This document shows positions 1 through 11,606 of a stretch of 64,000 nucleotides of DNA, in pieces. The DNA lies in NCBI RefSeq assembly GCF_037042905.1, contig NC_087249.1, positions 35,057,901 to 35,121,900 on the forward strand, given 5' to 3'. How positions within the stretch are numbered: position 1 is the stretch's first letter; each line of letters starts with the position of its first letter. The notes beneath the pieces were generated by a model that was given only the letters and a program-made list of their open reading frames with translations, was not told the DNA's origin and did not search any database. The DNA is from Lytechinus pictus. Taxonomy: Eukaryota > Echinodermata > Echinoidea > Temnopleuroida > Toxopneustidae. Position numbers and translations under genes: made by a program.

Positions 1-1890
1 TGTGTGTCATTTCAACACAAATGATGATTTTAAGCTGATAATTGCAAATCTTGTTCCTTTCAGGTTCTTCGTTAATATCCAAATAATACATAAAGCAATA
101 TCTTTACCTTTTGACCTTGACATTGATCTAAAAATAGCTGTAAATGCCTTGAAATTAGCATATTCACAACATCCGTGAGCTTTACAACACATTTCAGAAT
201 TGATTTTCTCATAGACTAAAAGCCTGATCATGTTGATATTTGCAGTATTGGTAGTCCATAATGAGTACTTACAGGATCTAGTATTAATTCATTTGTTTTA
301 CAAGACAATGACCTTGAAAAGATGGCTGAAATTCACCAAAAATTGTTAATACGCCAATATCTCATCGTTAGAGGTTGTTTACAGTTTTACACCGACTTTC
401 AATTATGTGTCATTTTAACACAAATGTTGATTTTAAGCTGATAATTGCAAATCATGTTCCTTTCAGGTTGTATTTTAATATCCAAATAATATATAAAGTC
501 ACATCTTTATCATTTGACCTTGACATTGATCTAAAAATAGCTGAAACTGCTTAAAATCAGCATATTCACAAGACCCATGAGTTTTACAACACATTTCAGA
601 ATTGATTTTCTCACAGACTAAAAGCCTGATCATGTTGATATTTGCAGTATTGGTAGTCCATAATAAGTACTTGGATGATCTAGTATTAATTCCTTTTTTT
701 TTCAACACAATGACCTTGAAAAGATGGCTGAAATTCACCCAAAATCTTTAATCCCCCAATATCCCATCGTTAAAGGTTGTTTACACTGACTTTCACATAT
801 GTGTCATTTCAACACTAAATAATGATGATTTTAAGCTGTAAATTGCAAATCATGTTCCTTCAGGTTGTATTTTAATATCCAAATAATACATAAAGTCACA
901 TCTTTATCATTTGACCTTGAAATTGATCTAAAAATAGCATAAAATTCACTAATTTTAAGGCATTTTCAGCTATTTTTAGATCAATTTCAAGGTCAAAAGA
1001 TAAAGATGTGACTTTATGTATTATTTGGATATTAAAATACAACCTGAAAGGAACATGATTTGCAATTATCAGCTTAAAATCATCATTTGTGTTAAAATGA
1101 CACATAAGTGAAAGTCGGTGTAAACAACCTCTAATGATGGGAAATTGGCGGATTAAAGATTTTGGGTGAATTTCAGCCATATTTTCAAGGTCATTGTCTT
1201 GTAAAACAAATTAATTTATACTAGATCATCCAAGTACTCATTATGGACTACCAATACTGCAAATATCAACATGATCAGGCATTCAGTCTGTGAGAAAATC
1301 AATTGTGAAATGTGTTGTAAACTCACGGGTGTTGTGAATATGCTAATTTTAAGGCATTTTCAGCTTTTTTTAGATCAATGTCAAGTTCAAAAGATAAAGA
1401 TATGAATTTATGTATTATTTGGATATTAAAATTCAAGCTGAAAGGAACATGATTTGCAATTATCAGCTTAAAATCATCATTTGTGTTAAAATGACACAAA
1501 AGTGAAAGTCGGTATAAACAACCTCTAACGATGAGATATTGGCATATTAACAATTTTGGGTGAATTTCAGCCATATTTTCAAGGTCATTGTCTTGTAAAA
1601 CAAATGAATTAATACTAGATCACCCAAGTGCTCATTATGGACTACCAATACTGCAAATATCAACATAATCAGGCTTTTAGTCTATGAGAAAATTAATTCT
1701 GAAGTGTGTTGTCAAGCTCACGGGTGTTGTGAATATGCTAATTTTAAGGCATTTACAGCTATTTTTAGATCAATGTCAAGGTCAAAAGGTAAAGATATTG
1801 CTTTATGTATTATTTGGATATTAACGAAGAACCTAAAAGGAACAAGATTTGAAAATATCAGCTTAAAATCATCATTTGTGTTGAAATGAC
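1..1890. repeat. Palindromic array of ~400-bp tandem units
   Basis: A unit of about 400 bp recurs (GTGTCATTTYAACAC landmarks near 6, 406 and 800). At about 939-968 the orientation flips, and the same units run back on the other strand to about 1890. The arms are near-identical close to the centre (GATCTAAAAATAGC ending at 938, GCTATTTTTAGATC from 969). The left arm runs off the window edge. The short open frames here are translations of the repeat and show no protein family features. Confidence 0.85.
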
Positions 1891-3009
1891 ACACAAGTGA
1901 AAGTACCTGTAAATACAGTTTAGCGCCCTATAATCACAGAAAATCGACCTGATTTATTGTTTTTGATGATTTTCAGCTGTATTTTTCAAGGTCATTGCCA
2001 ATTTGTCAAACTATTTGTGATGCATATCCTTTTAGTACTAATTACAGACTACCATTACAGACAATACCAGTATTTGTTGGCTTTTCATTTCTGATTTATT
2101 GCAATTTGAAATGTGCTGATAAACCTGTATGTATCGTTTTACATTGGTTTGGGGGTGTTTACGACCATTTTCGAATGCGTAAACCAGCTATTAAACATTT
2201 CGGTCACAAAAAATTTTAAGTATCCTGTGAAAATATAGGTAATTGTCTATCAGTATACAGAAATTGGTGTTGCTCCTTGATGGGACGAGGGGTGATCCGT
2301 GACCTTGAACTTGGCAACTTTTAGAAAAAATCAAACTTTGAGGGCGCCCTACAAGAGATCGACGCGCACGTTTAGGCCAATTTTTTGTAGGTCTGTTGAG
2401 CAAGTGGTAGTCTTCAAATATGCATAATATTGGGCTCTAAGCTAATTGAATTTGGAAGTTATGAGCTTCCAAACATGCACCCAAAATCACTGACTTGGAC
2501 GCTTAACACCATTTTCGGTGACCTCGTGCGCAATAACGGCTGGTCAGATCCGTGCCGTAATATACTGTGCATGTTAAGACTAATACGTTCTTCCAATTTA
2601 CAGAAAATAAGCACTCTACCTCATCAAACTTGGTTGCAGCAGTCAATCAAAAATAGTAAATTTTTTTTGAAATTTGGTTGTTTGGCCACGCATTGGTTGC
2701 TAAGGGAGGCCGTATCTTAGCAACCGTTTGACCTTGGGGCAAAATATTTCAGATTTTTCCGTCAGACACTTGGGGGAACATTTGGTGCGAGTTTAAAGAA
2801 AATCGAAGGGGGTCGGGTGACAAGCATTTGTTGATTTGACATGGATTGACCCATGTAGCCTATAAGCAGTTAACACTTACATGTACACGCAGACCCATAC
2901 TCCACTGTTTCTTTTTTGTCAAAATCTTAGATGACAGTTTTTGAGAAAATATATGAGTAAGTCAAGGGTTATTGGCATTTCTTCTATTTTGATAATTCAC
3001 ATGAAATAC
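1891..3009. other. Intergenic, no gene recognised
   Basis: AT-rich sequence with one open frame of 96 codons (2430-2720) that has no recognisable domain and no splice context. No TIR pair or tandem structure was seen. Confidence 0.5.
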
Positions 3010-3011
3010 TA

Positions 3012-3866
3012 GGGGAAGGCGGGGTAAGTTGAGCATAGGGGCAAGTTGAGCCACCGCCCCCAGGCCAATAATGAATGAGTCGTACATTATGGTGGTGTCA
3101 TGTAATGATGACCCATAACATAACCCTTAACCCCACCACATTGTTTTCAACTTTAAAACAAAAAGTACTTTTTTAGAGGGAAAAATACAAATTTCACCCC
3201 AAAAAGTAAAAAAAAGGTGTGAAATAGATAAGTGTTTTTACACACACACTTCTTTACATATAATAAAGCATTAGAACAACATTGTCAGTCCAGGTATGGA
3301 TGTTCATTCTTGTCACAGTCTTTTACATGATGGATACATAAGAAATGTGTGGATGCGAAATTATCGCATTAAGTTCGGACTGGGGTGAGTTGAGCCTGCA
3401 AACATGGGGCAAGTTGAGCCATGGTAATTCTTATGGTAATAAAATAAAAACACAATCAAACCTTAAAAAGCTATCGATATGCAGGCAGAAAAGAGCAAAT
3501 TCACATGACAGTTCTTTTACTTTTAAAGAATGTTCGTATTTTTAGAGAATTAGCAAGTGAAAAGACTTTAAATAAAAAACTGACATGCTGGTTCTTCCTG
3601 CATACATTTTGTACATAGTTTTTGTGGCTCAACTTACCCTTGAAGGTGGCACAACTTACCCCATAGATGGGGCAAGTTGTGCCACTTGACATCGTTTTTT
3701 TCAAAGGTCACAATGACTTTCAGTGTGGGGGTAGAAAGTTGTATATATGTGAAAAAGATTTCCGAAGAATCATATTTAAAGGCAAGGTTATTTCTACAAT
3801 ATCATTAGTCATATCAATTCTATCATGCAAAATGCAAAAAGTGTCACAACTTACCCCGCCTTCCCC
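3012..3866. mobile_element. MITE with 20-bp perfect TIRs and TA target duplication
   Basis: Both ends carry GGGGAAGGCGGGGTAAGTTG in inverted orientation, directly flanked by TA (3010-3011 and 3867-3868). Inside, the motif GGGGCAAGTTGNGCCA recurs in both orientations (about 3400-3425, 3640-3690), as subterminal repeats. No transposase frame is present, so the element is non-autonomous. TA duplication is compatible with a Tc1/mariner-type source, but the superfamily is inferred only from that. Confidence 0.88.
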
Positions 3867-4053
3867 TACATACTGCTCTCCAACACTAACAATATGTTCA
3901 TATCTATCCAATAGCGCCTCAGAACACAAAATAAATTAAAGAGAGGAATTTAAAAGATAAACCCTGGACTGATAAGGTTGAATTCCATCAGAGAATTTTA
4001 CCAGGAGGGGTTTGAATCAAGGCCTGTTCAGACTTTATGATTGTGGTACATTA

Positions 4054-6021
4054 GGGCCGTCTGCACCATCCCGAGTTTTCAAATTAGCGCGCTATTTCTG
4101 ATCCGGCAAATTATCCCGATCTGAAAAATCTCGAGATTGTTTGCAATGGAGACGCAATTATCGCACTAGTTCGCAGGATTAATCTCGAGATTGCAATCCC
4201 AAGTCAACTCGGGTTTAAATGCAAAATAGCGCGCTATTTTACGAATTATCACGCTAATTCGCAGGTGCAGACGCACTCGAGATTGGACTCGGGGTAATTT
4301 ATTCATGACGTCAGTCCATAATGCAATTCGCGTTCCACTTCCGCCTTGGTCAAAACATAAACACATCGCGATCGTACCGAACACATGCACTTTATACACA
4401 CGAATATACCTTATCGCAAATAGCGTTCGTTTCCCCAATCAGCAACTATGGTGTCCCACCAGTGAATGGATTTTGGGAGAGACCAGACCGATGGGGGGAG
4501 GCGCTCATTATGGACGATGGTCATAGTCAACAGCAGTGTCGTCTTATTTATTTATGAATTCATTGCAACCATGACAGTTGGATTATTGACAATGCAAAGT
4601 AGTACAATTTAATACACAATTACAAATGAAAGAAATATTTAAAAACTGGTGAGAAATATGTAATAATATAGTACTGTACATTAATACCAAAACAAACAGG
4701 GAAATAACCAGCATAAAAAGGAAAACAGAATTTGAAGAATAAGCAGGGAATGAAAACAAAAATATATATTCAAAGTTGAAAAAATACTCACATGAAACAG
4801 GGGGGGGGGGGGGGCAAAAAACCTGAACCGCATTTCTTAATAAATAATCAAATCAGATCATTCAGAATAAATTAAAAGAAAGAAGAAGAAAAAGAAGAAA
4901 AGGAAGAAGAAAAAGAAGATGAATATGAAGAATATGAAGGAGAAGCAGAAGATCAAGAAAAAGAAGAAAAAAAGAAAAAAGGCAGTTGAAAAAAAAAGGA
5001 AGTAGAAAGAGGAGGGGGAGTATGAAAAAGGGTAAGGGGTCAAAAAAGAAGGAAGGAGGAAAGAAAGAAAGAAAAGAAGGAGAGAGAGAAGAGGAGGAAA
5101 AGGGGAAGGGAGCATAAAGAATGAACCTGGAAGATATTACACATTGTATCACTTTCAAGTATACAGACTTAACATGATAGCAAATCTGGGAATACGCAAC
5201 ATTTAAATATAAAAATGTATGTATAACATCAAGAGACTGCTCGATCCTTTCAACTGGGTAATAAACAAACTCATTGTCTAATGCGCTAGAGACTATTCTT
5301 GTTATTGAAGGTTGTACAGACACCAGGGGATAAGACTCTGTTTGTACCTCTTTGTTTTACACGTTGGCAAGGGAAATTGTTATATGTTCCTAAAATCATA
5401 CTTATACTCTTTCTTTGATGGAAGGAGGTTATTTAAGATATGATCTGACTTTTGCAATTGGAGGAATTGCTTTTCACACATGGTCGGATAACAATTCTAA
5501 GTTTAATTCTTTGAGTGCCTCAGTATACAATAATTGTGGGTTGATTATACGCATTGCTCGTTTTGTACAGATTCCAGTAATTATGATTGTTCGTTTGTTA
5601 ACCCCCCTTCGCAAAATGTGAGCAAATAGCATTTCTTTCCTCCTCTCTCTCTGTCATTACCTCCTTCTCCGCCATGACATTAAAACCATCATATTTAACG
5701 AAGAATACATCACTTCTTTACTCGCTGAGCGCGGCTGAGCTGAGAGGATTGTTGCATAACACGGTCGAATTCGGCGAAAGTGCTAGTGAAAGGAGTACAT
5801 TGATTGCATATCACGGGAACTTATTCAAAAGCGCGCGCTGAAACTCCAAGATCCGAAAGTGCGCATGCTCGGAATATCCGGCCTGTTGCCTCGCTTGAGC
5901 AGGAATCGCTCTTCTTGCGATGGTGGAGACTGGGTTTCTTGAATCTCGAGATTAATCACGAAGAGGGCCCATCGGGCTAAAATCTCGAGATTGAACAAAC
6001 TCGGGATGGTGCAGCACCGCC
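4054..6021. mobile_element. TIR element rich in AATCTCGAGATT
   Basis: The left end GGGCCGTCTGCACCATCCCG and the right end (read inverted) GGCGGTGCTGCACCATCCCG share CTGCACCATCCCGAGTTT, and TA lies outside each end (4052-4053, 6022-6023). The terminal 200-250 bp on both sides repeat the palindromes AATCTCGAGATT and TAGCGCGCTA. A purine-rich tract occupies about 4866-5118. No transposase was recognised. Confidence 0.7.
4866..5118. repeat. Low-complexity purine (GAA/GGA) tract
   Basis: Plus strand is almost entirely A and G. The minus-strand open frames across it (long Phe/Leu/Ser runs) are artefacts of composition. Confidence 0.9.
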
Positions 6022-6159
6022 TATTGAGCGGGTACACTAAGAACGGTTCAATGATACATGTACAAAAAAAAATGTATGCATGGCTTGCATGCTCTAGGTA
6101 AATGACACTAAATCTTTAACAAACATACATTCATTGCTCTTTGCCAAAATTGAGCATTT

Positions 6160-7510
6160 ATTTTTGTCTTACCTGCATAGCAGAGCGAGACTATAGGCGT
6201 CGCTTTTCCAACGGCGGCGGCGTCAACATTGAAATCTTAAGGTTAAATTTTTGAAATGTCATCATAACTTGGAAATTAGAAAGTATATGGACATAGTTCA
6301 TGAAACTTGGACATAAGGGTAATCAAGTATTACTGAACATCCTGCCCCAGTAAAAGGTCATTTAGGGTCAATGAACTTTATTTATAGACCATGTTGGGGA
6401 AATCAATATCGAAATCTTAACCAAGGTTAGGTTTTTGAAATGATGTCATAACTTCGAAAGTATGTGGACCTAGTTCATAAAACTAAGAGATAAGGGTAAT
6501 AGTGTATCACTGAAGATCCTGCGTGAGTTTCAGGTCGCATGATTAAGGTCAAAGGTCACTTATGGTAAATTCACTTTGGCCATGTTAGGTTTAATTGAAG
6601 AATTGTCATCATAACTTTATTGATATAATGTAGTTCATGAAACTTGATGATGATGATGATGCACAGCATTTGTATAGCGCCATGTATCTGTCAAAGACAT
6701 TCAAAGGCGCATTGGAGGAGCCAGCCAATCTGGGTCGCCTACAAGGGCGCGCACACAGAACTGTGACCCGCAGGTCTCTCCTCCCGGGAATGCAGGTGGA
6801 CCACTACACCGGGGTTTCCCCCTACTCTTATTCGAATAGTGCAGTGGGTTCTTAACGTGCAAAGGTGGTGATTCTCCTCTACACGGGGCCTCCATTTAAC
6901 GTCCTATCCGAGGGACGGAGTGTTTTCCACTGTAACATAGCCTGCATCTATGAAACATGGGATAGACGTTTACACACAACGCACTGGCTTCAGTCATCCG
7001 CCCGGGGTGGACTCGAACCCACGATCTTTGGTTCGACGGGCAGACGCGTTACCGACTGAGCCAACTTCGCTCTCTTGGACATAAGAGCAGCAATGTATCC
7101 CTGAATACCCTGTGTGCGTTTCAGGAACATGGCCAAGATCAAAAGTCATTTAAAGGTCAATGAACTCTTGCAGTGTTGGGAGTATGTGACGAATTGGCAT
7201 CATGACGTTTTAATAGAAAGTTTATGGATCTAGCTCATGAAACATTGACATAGACGACTGGTACAAGTCAGATGACGTCATTTTTTCGCCTGCCATACAT
7301 GTATGCGTCAGGTCCTCACCCTCGTCAACTATCAGAATTGAGAACCTTGTCTTAGGTCACATGATCATTGTCAAAGGTCATTTTGGGTCAATGGACATAA
7401 TATTTGATTAACATATTAGTGTTTTCTGTGAATAATTATTCAAGGCAGCACTGCTGCTATATCGAATTGTGTAATGCAGGCGAGACTGCCAGAGGCCTTC
7501 CACATGTAAA
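6160..7510. mobile_element. GTCTCGCCTGCA-family repeat, copy 1 (split by a SINE)
   Basis: Starts with a GTCTTACCTGCATAGCAGAG variant and ends with GTAATGCAGGCGAGACTGCC, giving short inverted ends (GTCTCGCCTGCAT). The body is made of ~200-bp units containing CATGAAACTTGGACATAAG and AAGGTCAAAGGTCA. A SINE interrupts a unit at 6645-7073: CATGAAACTT before it and TTGGACATAAGAG after it are halves of one unit. No protein is encoded. Confidence 0.8.
6645..7073 (-). mobile_element. tRNA-derived SINE
   Basis: On the minus strand the head carries a Pol III A box TGGCTCAGTCGG (7052-7063) and B box GGTTCGAGTCC (7009-7019) with tRNA-like spacing. The 3' end is GCGCTATACAAATGC followed by an (ATC)n run at 6645-6660. 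The tRNA fold is imperfect, so this is not a working tRNA gene. The tail resembles 3' ends of CR1/L2-type LINEs, which suggests that kind of mobilising partner. Confidence 0.8.
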
Positions 7511-7780
7511 TTTTTCACTGACTGTGTTGAATTGAGTGCAATAATACATAAAATCTGCATTGTCCCTAGAAAGCCATAGTTTAACATTATATTCTTTTAC
7601 ATGTATTTTAATACATACACTCTAGTAATGTAGCTGTAGAACCCATTTTCTCATTTTTAGCAGAACTGCTAGGAACTGCCAAGTACTACTATTCAGGTTT
7701 ATTGTAAAAGAAATCATTCAGATCAACTTGCAACTCTTTTCCCAATCGGTCATGGCTTGGCAAGTCAATGCTTTGAAATA

Positions 7781-9517
7781 TACACAACAAAAAAAGTAAG
7801 TCCCCCCTTGAACAAACATCAATAATTTCCGAACCAATGCGAATTTTTGATATATTTTTACATGAGCGTGTAGGTAATTTTATAAGCTACCTTCTGAGTA
7901 AATGTTATGAACATATTTTACGTCATGCTTCAGTGAGCACCGTCAGAAGGCAAAAATGTCACTTTTCAAAAGTCACAAGCCAAATATCATGACTTTGATT
8001 CCATTTGATATGAACTGATTCCACATTCTCATCATGAAAAATAGTCAGAAGGCTTGTAAAGGTACTTTCTAAAAGACGATACAACTTTTTTGGCTAAATT
8101 TCACGGTTCAATAATCACAAGTCCAAATTTGCTATAATTGGATTTTTTACACATTTTTATCAATAAAAATGATCGAATATGATGAAAATTATTTTGGGGA
8201 AGAGTATCTTCAACAATATGCATCGTTTCACGGTTCAATGAACATTTATTGAAAACAAAAAATACGATTTTCAAATATCATAGGCAAGTATTGTGTCATT
8301 TTGGTAACTGAAACTGATCTTTTATCAATTTTTTCATTATGTTCATGAGCAATTAACATGCTTCAATGATTCAAAGGTGTTTAATTAAACATTCACGCTT
8401 GAATGAACATGTGGAATGTGATTAGCTCTTTTTTACGTTATTGGAAAAAATGCAATTTGTAACTATGGATATCTGTCACAAACCTCCTTGCATGGTTCAT
8501 TTGATTTGATTTTTATGAAAATCCCGATGCTTAATGCATCAGTGAGCACACAATATTCGAAAATTATGCAAATGGGAAGAAAGTTCAAGGCCTTGGCCCC
8601 ACTCTGTGCCGTATCGAATTGTTATTTTGGTGTGCGCGCCTTTTGGATAGTGTCACCCTGAAGCCATGTGCGAAGTGTCATGAAATAACTGTTGGCAGAA
8701 GTAACAAAAACCGTCCATGAAACAAACCCTTATTTCATATTTGTTAAAATTTTGACTTCCTCTCTCATAGACTTGTGTACATTATGGGTGCATATGTTTA
8801 AGAATAAGTAACCCCTTATTAAATATGGTGGAACTTTTTTTCAAGCCTTTCTGTAGCAATGTCATTTGGCAGTAATGTTTATCAACCTATGGGCAGAATT
8901 CTGTGCAAAAATGAAATCGATTTGTTTATTCATGGATGAGTGAGCACGCATCAAAGTGGGAAAATGGGTATTTTCAATTTCACAGACTCATTTTAAGAGG
9001 TAATAAGTTCAATATTGGGGGCAAATTGGGTTTCAAATGTGACTTTAATTGCTGTTGTTTTTATCAACCATCATTTCTATCTCCACACACTTTCCGAACT
9101 TTTAACATTTTCATGGTTGAGCGAGCACATTCAAAAACTTAGGAATGAATACTCTTTATACGGCCCCTGAAATATTATGCTCACTCAACCATGAAAATAC
9201 GATATCAAAATTGTGTGTTGAGTGGCTAAATGATGGATAGTAATACAGCATTAACACCATAAAAATCACCTAAAAACAACTTTTGCCCAACTTTGTATTT
9301 GCACAATCTGAAAAACGACTCTTGTGACTTTCAAAAATGGTCATTTTTAATTCAATCTTTAACTATTCATGCATGACTCAACCGATCAATCTCATTTTTC
9401 CCCAGGAGTTGCTTAATGAGTGTAGAAAACTACCTACGAAATATCATATCTCAAAATAATTCCGTTCAAAAGTTACAGCAATTTGATTTAGGGGGGACTT
9501 ACTTTTTTTGTTGTGTA
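7781..9517. mobile_element. Non-autonomous TIR element with 28-bp perfect TIRs, TA target duplication
   Basis: TIRs begin TACACAACAAAAAAAGTAAG and are identical for 28 bp in inverted orientation. TA flanks both ends (7779-7780, 9518-9519). The interior has no transposase frame but repeats a motif of the form CATG-(3-6 nt)-TGAGYGAGCAC in both orientations (for example near 7928, 8539, 8935, 9113 and 9180). Confidence 0.88.
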
Positions 9518-9557
9518 TAGTTGAAGGAGGTTTAAACAAACAAAAAGAAATGCAGTT

Positions 9558-10312
9558 TTTATGCCCCCTCAGACGAAGTCCGGAGGGGGCATTAAGCGTT
9601 TTCCCTGTCCGTCCGTCCCCCCCCCACCACTTGGTTTCCGCGCATTATAATAATAATGGATAATAATAATGGATTTTAAAAATTTTCGGTGTGTTTGTAG
9701 ATGACACAAAATACAGGCTATGTTCGAATTCATAGTCCGCAGGTCAAAGGTCACTGCTCATTAAATATGCGAGTTGGTTTCCGCATGATAACTTATTAAC
9801 TTATGATTAACTTATTATCTATAGGTAGATTACACCAAATTACAGGCTAAGTTCGAATTCGGAGTCCGCAGGTCAAAGGTCACAGCTCATTAAATATGCA
9901 AGTTGGTTTCCGTGCAATAAATATTTAATGGATTTTGAAATATTTGGTGTGTAGGTAGATAACACCAAATACTGGCTTAGTTTTGATTCGGAGTCTGCAG
10001 GTCAAAAGTCACAGCTCATTAACTATGCGAATTGGTTTCCACATCACCTATGAAATATTCAACAGATTTATAAAAATTGGTGTGTACATGTAGGTAGATT
10101 ACACCAAAATACAGGCTAAGTTCGAATTCGGAGTCCGCAGGTCAAAAGTCAAAGGTCACTGCTCATATGCAAGTTTATTCAAAGGTCTCAATTTGTTCAT
10201 TGTATATATGCATATTTGTTTCTGCACGATTTTAAGTTCAATCGTATTGAATGAATTTCTGATTGCGTTAAGCGGGGGCATCTGTGTCCTTTGCACACGT
10301 CAAATTTCTAGT
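9558..10312. mobile_element. ATGCCCCC / GGGGGCAT dispersed repeat
   Basis: Opens with a hairpin (ATGCCCCCTC...GGAGGGGGCAT, 9561-9592) followed by CCCTGTCCGTCCGTCCCC, and closes with GGGGGCATCTGTGTCC. Between lie about four ~130-190-bp units (GGTTTCCGC...GTAGATNACACCAAAT...GAGTCCGCAGGTCAAAGGTCA). Two units carry a perfect AGGTCAAAGGTCA (9741-9753, 9870-9882). Non-coding. Confidence 0.75.
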
Positions 10313-11606
10313 CTTTAACATACAGTGTATGATCTTCAGTCCTTGGCTTGAAAATAAAAAAAATGTTTCTTATTGGAGAATGGGAGTCTCAGAGTCATGG
10401 AATGGTCCAGAAGTAAAAAAGTTATGTTTCCTCGAAACAATGCTTGTATTTCCATAATTTAATTTAATAAACGTGTTTTGACCGGTTTCCCACATAAGCT
10501 ATCGCACGTTTAACAAAAGACTAAATGCATGGCTGATCGTCAACAAAACGGAGTGTCGAGTGAGTTTGAACGCTAGCCTGTAAAAACCTCTTCAATTTAT
10601 GAAATTATTGAAATTCAAGCCTTATTTCAAATGACCAGAACTTTGATATTTCTTGACCATTTTAAGTAATTGAGATGTCAAATTAAAGAGCAGATATTGA
10701 ACTTTTTAGAAATGTGGTTTTCGTTTTGAAACCCAGATACAGCCCGCCAAATGACTAGTTGGTATCCCCTCTTTAAATTGTTTTTGCTCACTCATGCGTG
10801 AATGATAAATAATCTAAGTAATTTCAGGTGAAAGAGGAGATTCTAAGCTTTACAATGGTAGGTCATTTGTATATTGTATTTGCGATTAAGTTATGATAAA
10901 TTACTGATAAATCTCGGTTTCCTTTTTTGTGGGACGCACTGTATAGTCAAATGATCTGCTCAGAGATTATAAGTAGGTTCAAACAAAGAAAAGTATCAAA
11001 ACTCCGTGGACAATAAATTTTAACGAATTTTCGCCCATAGGGCTTAGATTGCGTCAAAATAATGCATCATAAAGATGCGCGTATCCAAAACAGTGAGCAG
11101 AAGCGCACAAAGGATGACGAAAAGGATAAATCATAAAGGGGAAACGAAAGAAGACAGTAGGAGAGGAAGATAGAGAGAAAATGAGAAAGTGAGGAAGAGA
11201 GAGCGTGTGAGAGAGAGAAAGAAAGAAAGAGAGAGCAGGTGAGAAGGGGGGAGATAGGGGAGAAAGAGAAAGAAAAAGAAAGAAAGAAAAGGAAAAGAAA
11301 GTAAGAGAGATGAAAACTATTTCCCCCTGGTATATCTCTTTTATGGGATGTAGAATTAAGGTTTGAAAACATAGATTTAGGGTGCATTTCGCATAATTTG
11401 GCAAGTAGTAAGTTGTGTGGAGTAACATGAGCCTATTCACCCAAAATGCATTTCAGCCAATGATATCTGTCTGCAAAACAGATAAACTCAAAGCAGTTTT
11501 GAAACGCGAGTACTTCAATCATTTCCACCTGTTTCCAGTTTTAGAATATGCAGAGTTTTAATGTCTTGCATATAACTCCTCCTGGCTGGGCCAAAGAGCC
11601 AGCGGC
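10313..11606. other. Intergenic, with one mariner-like end and a purine tract
   Basis: At 10920-10942 TTTTTTGTGGGACGCACTGTA matches (inverted) the TACAGTGCGTCCC type of end seen at 37974 and 41604, but no partner end was found. A GA-rich tract spans about 11110-11310. No gene was recognised. Confidence 0.5.

Noticed and set aside
2430..2720. 96-codon plus-strand frame as a gene
   Set aside because: No recognisable domain, no splice or promoter context; length is within chance for this region.
4858..5323. Phe/Leu-rich minus-strand frames, also at 11054-11440, 21586-21831 and 33420-33862
   Set aside because: Translations of purine-rich low-complexity tracts.
7000..7073. Functional tRNA gene on the minus strand
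   Set aside because: A and B boxes are good, but the cloverleaf is imperfect and it is joined to a SINE body and (ATC)n tail.
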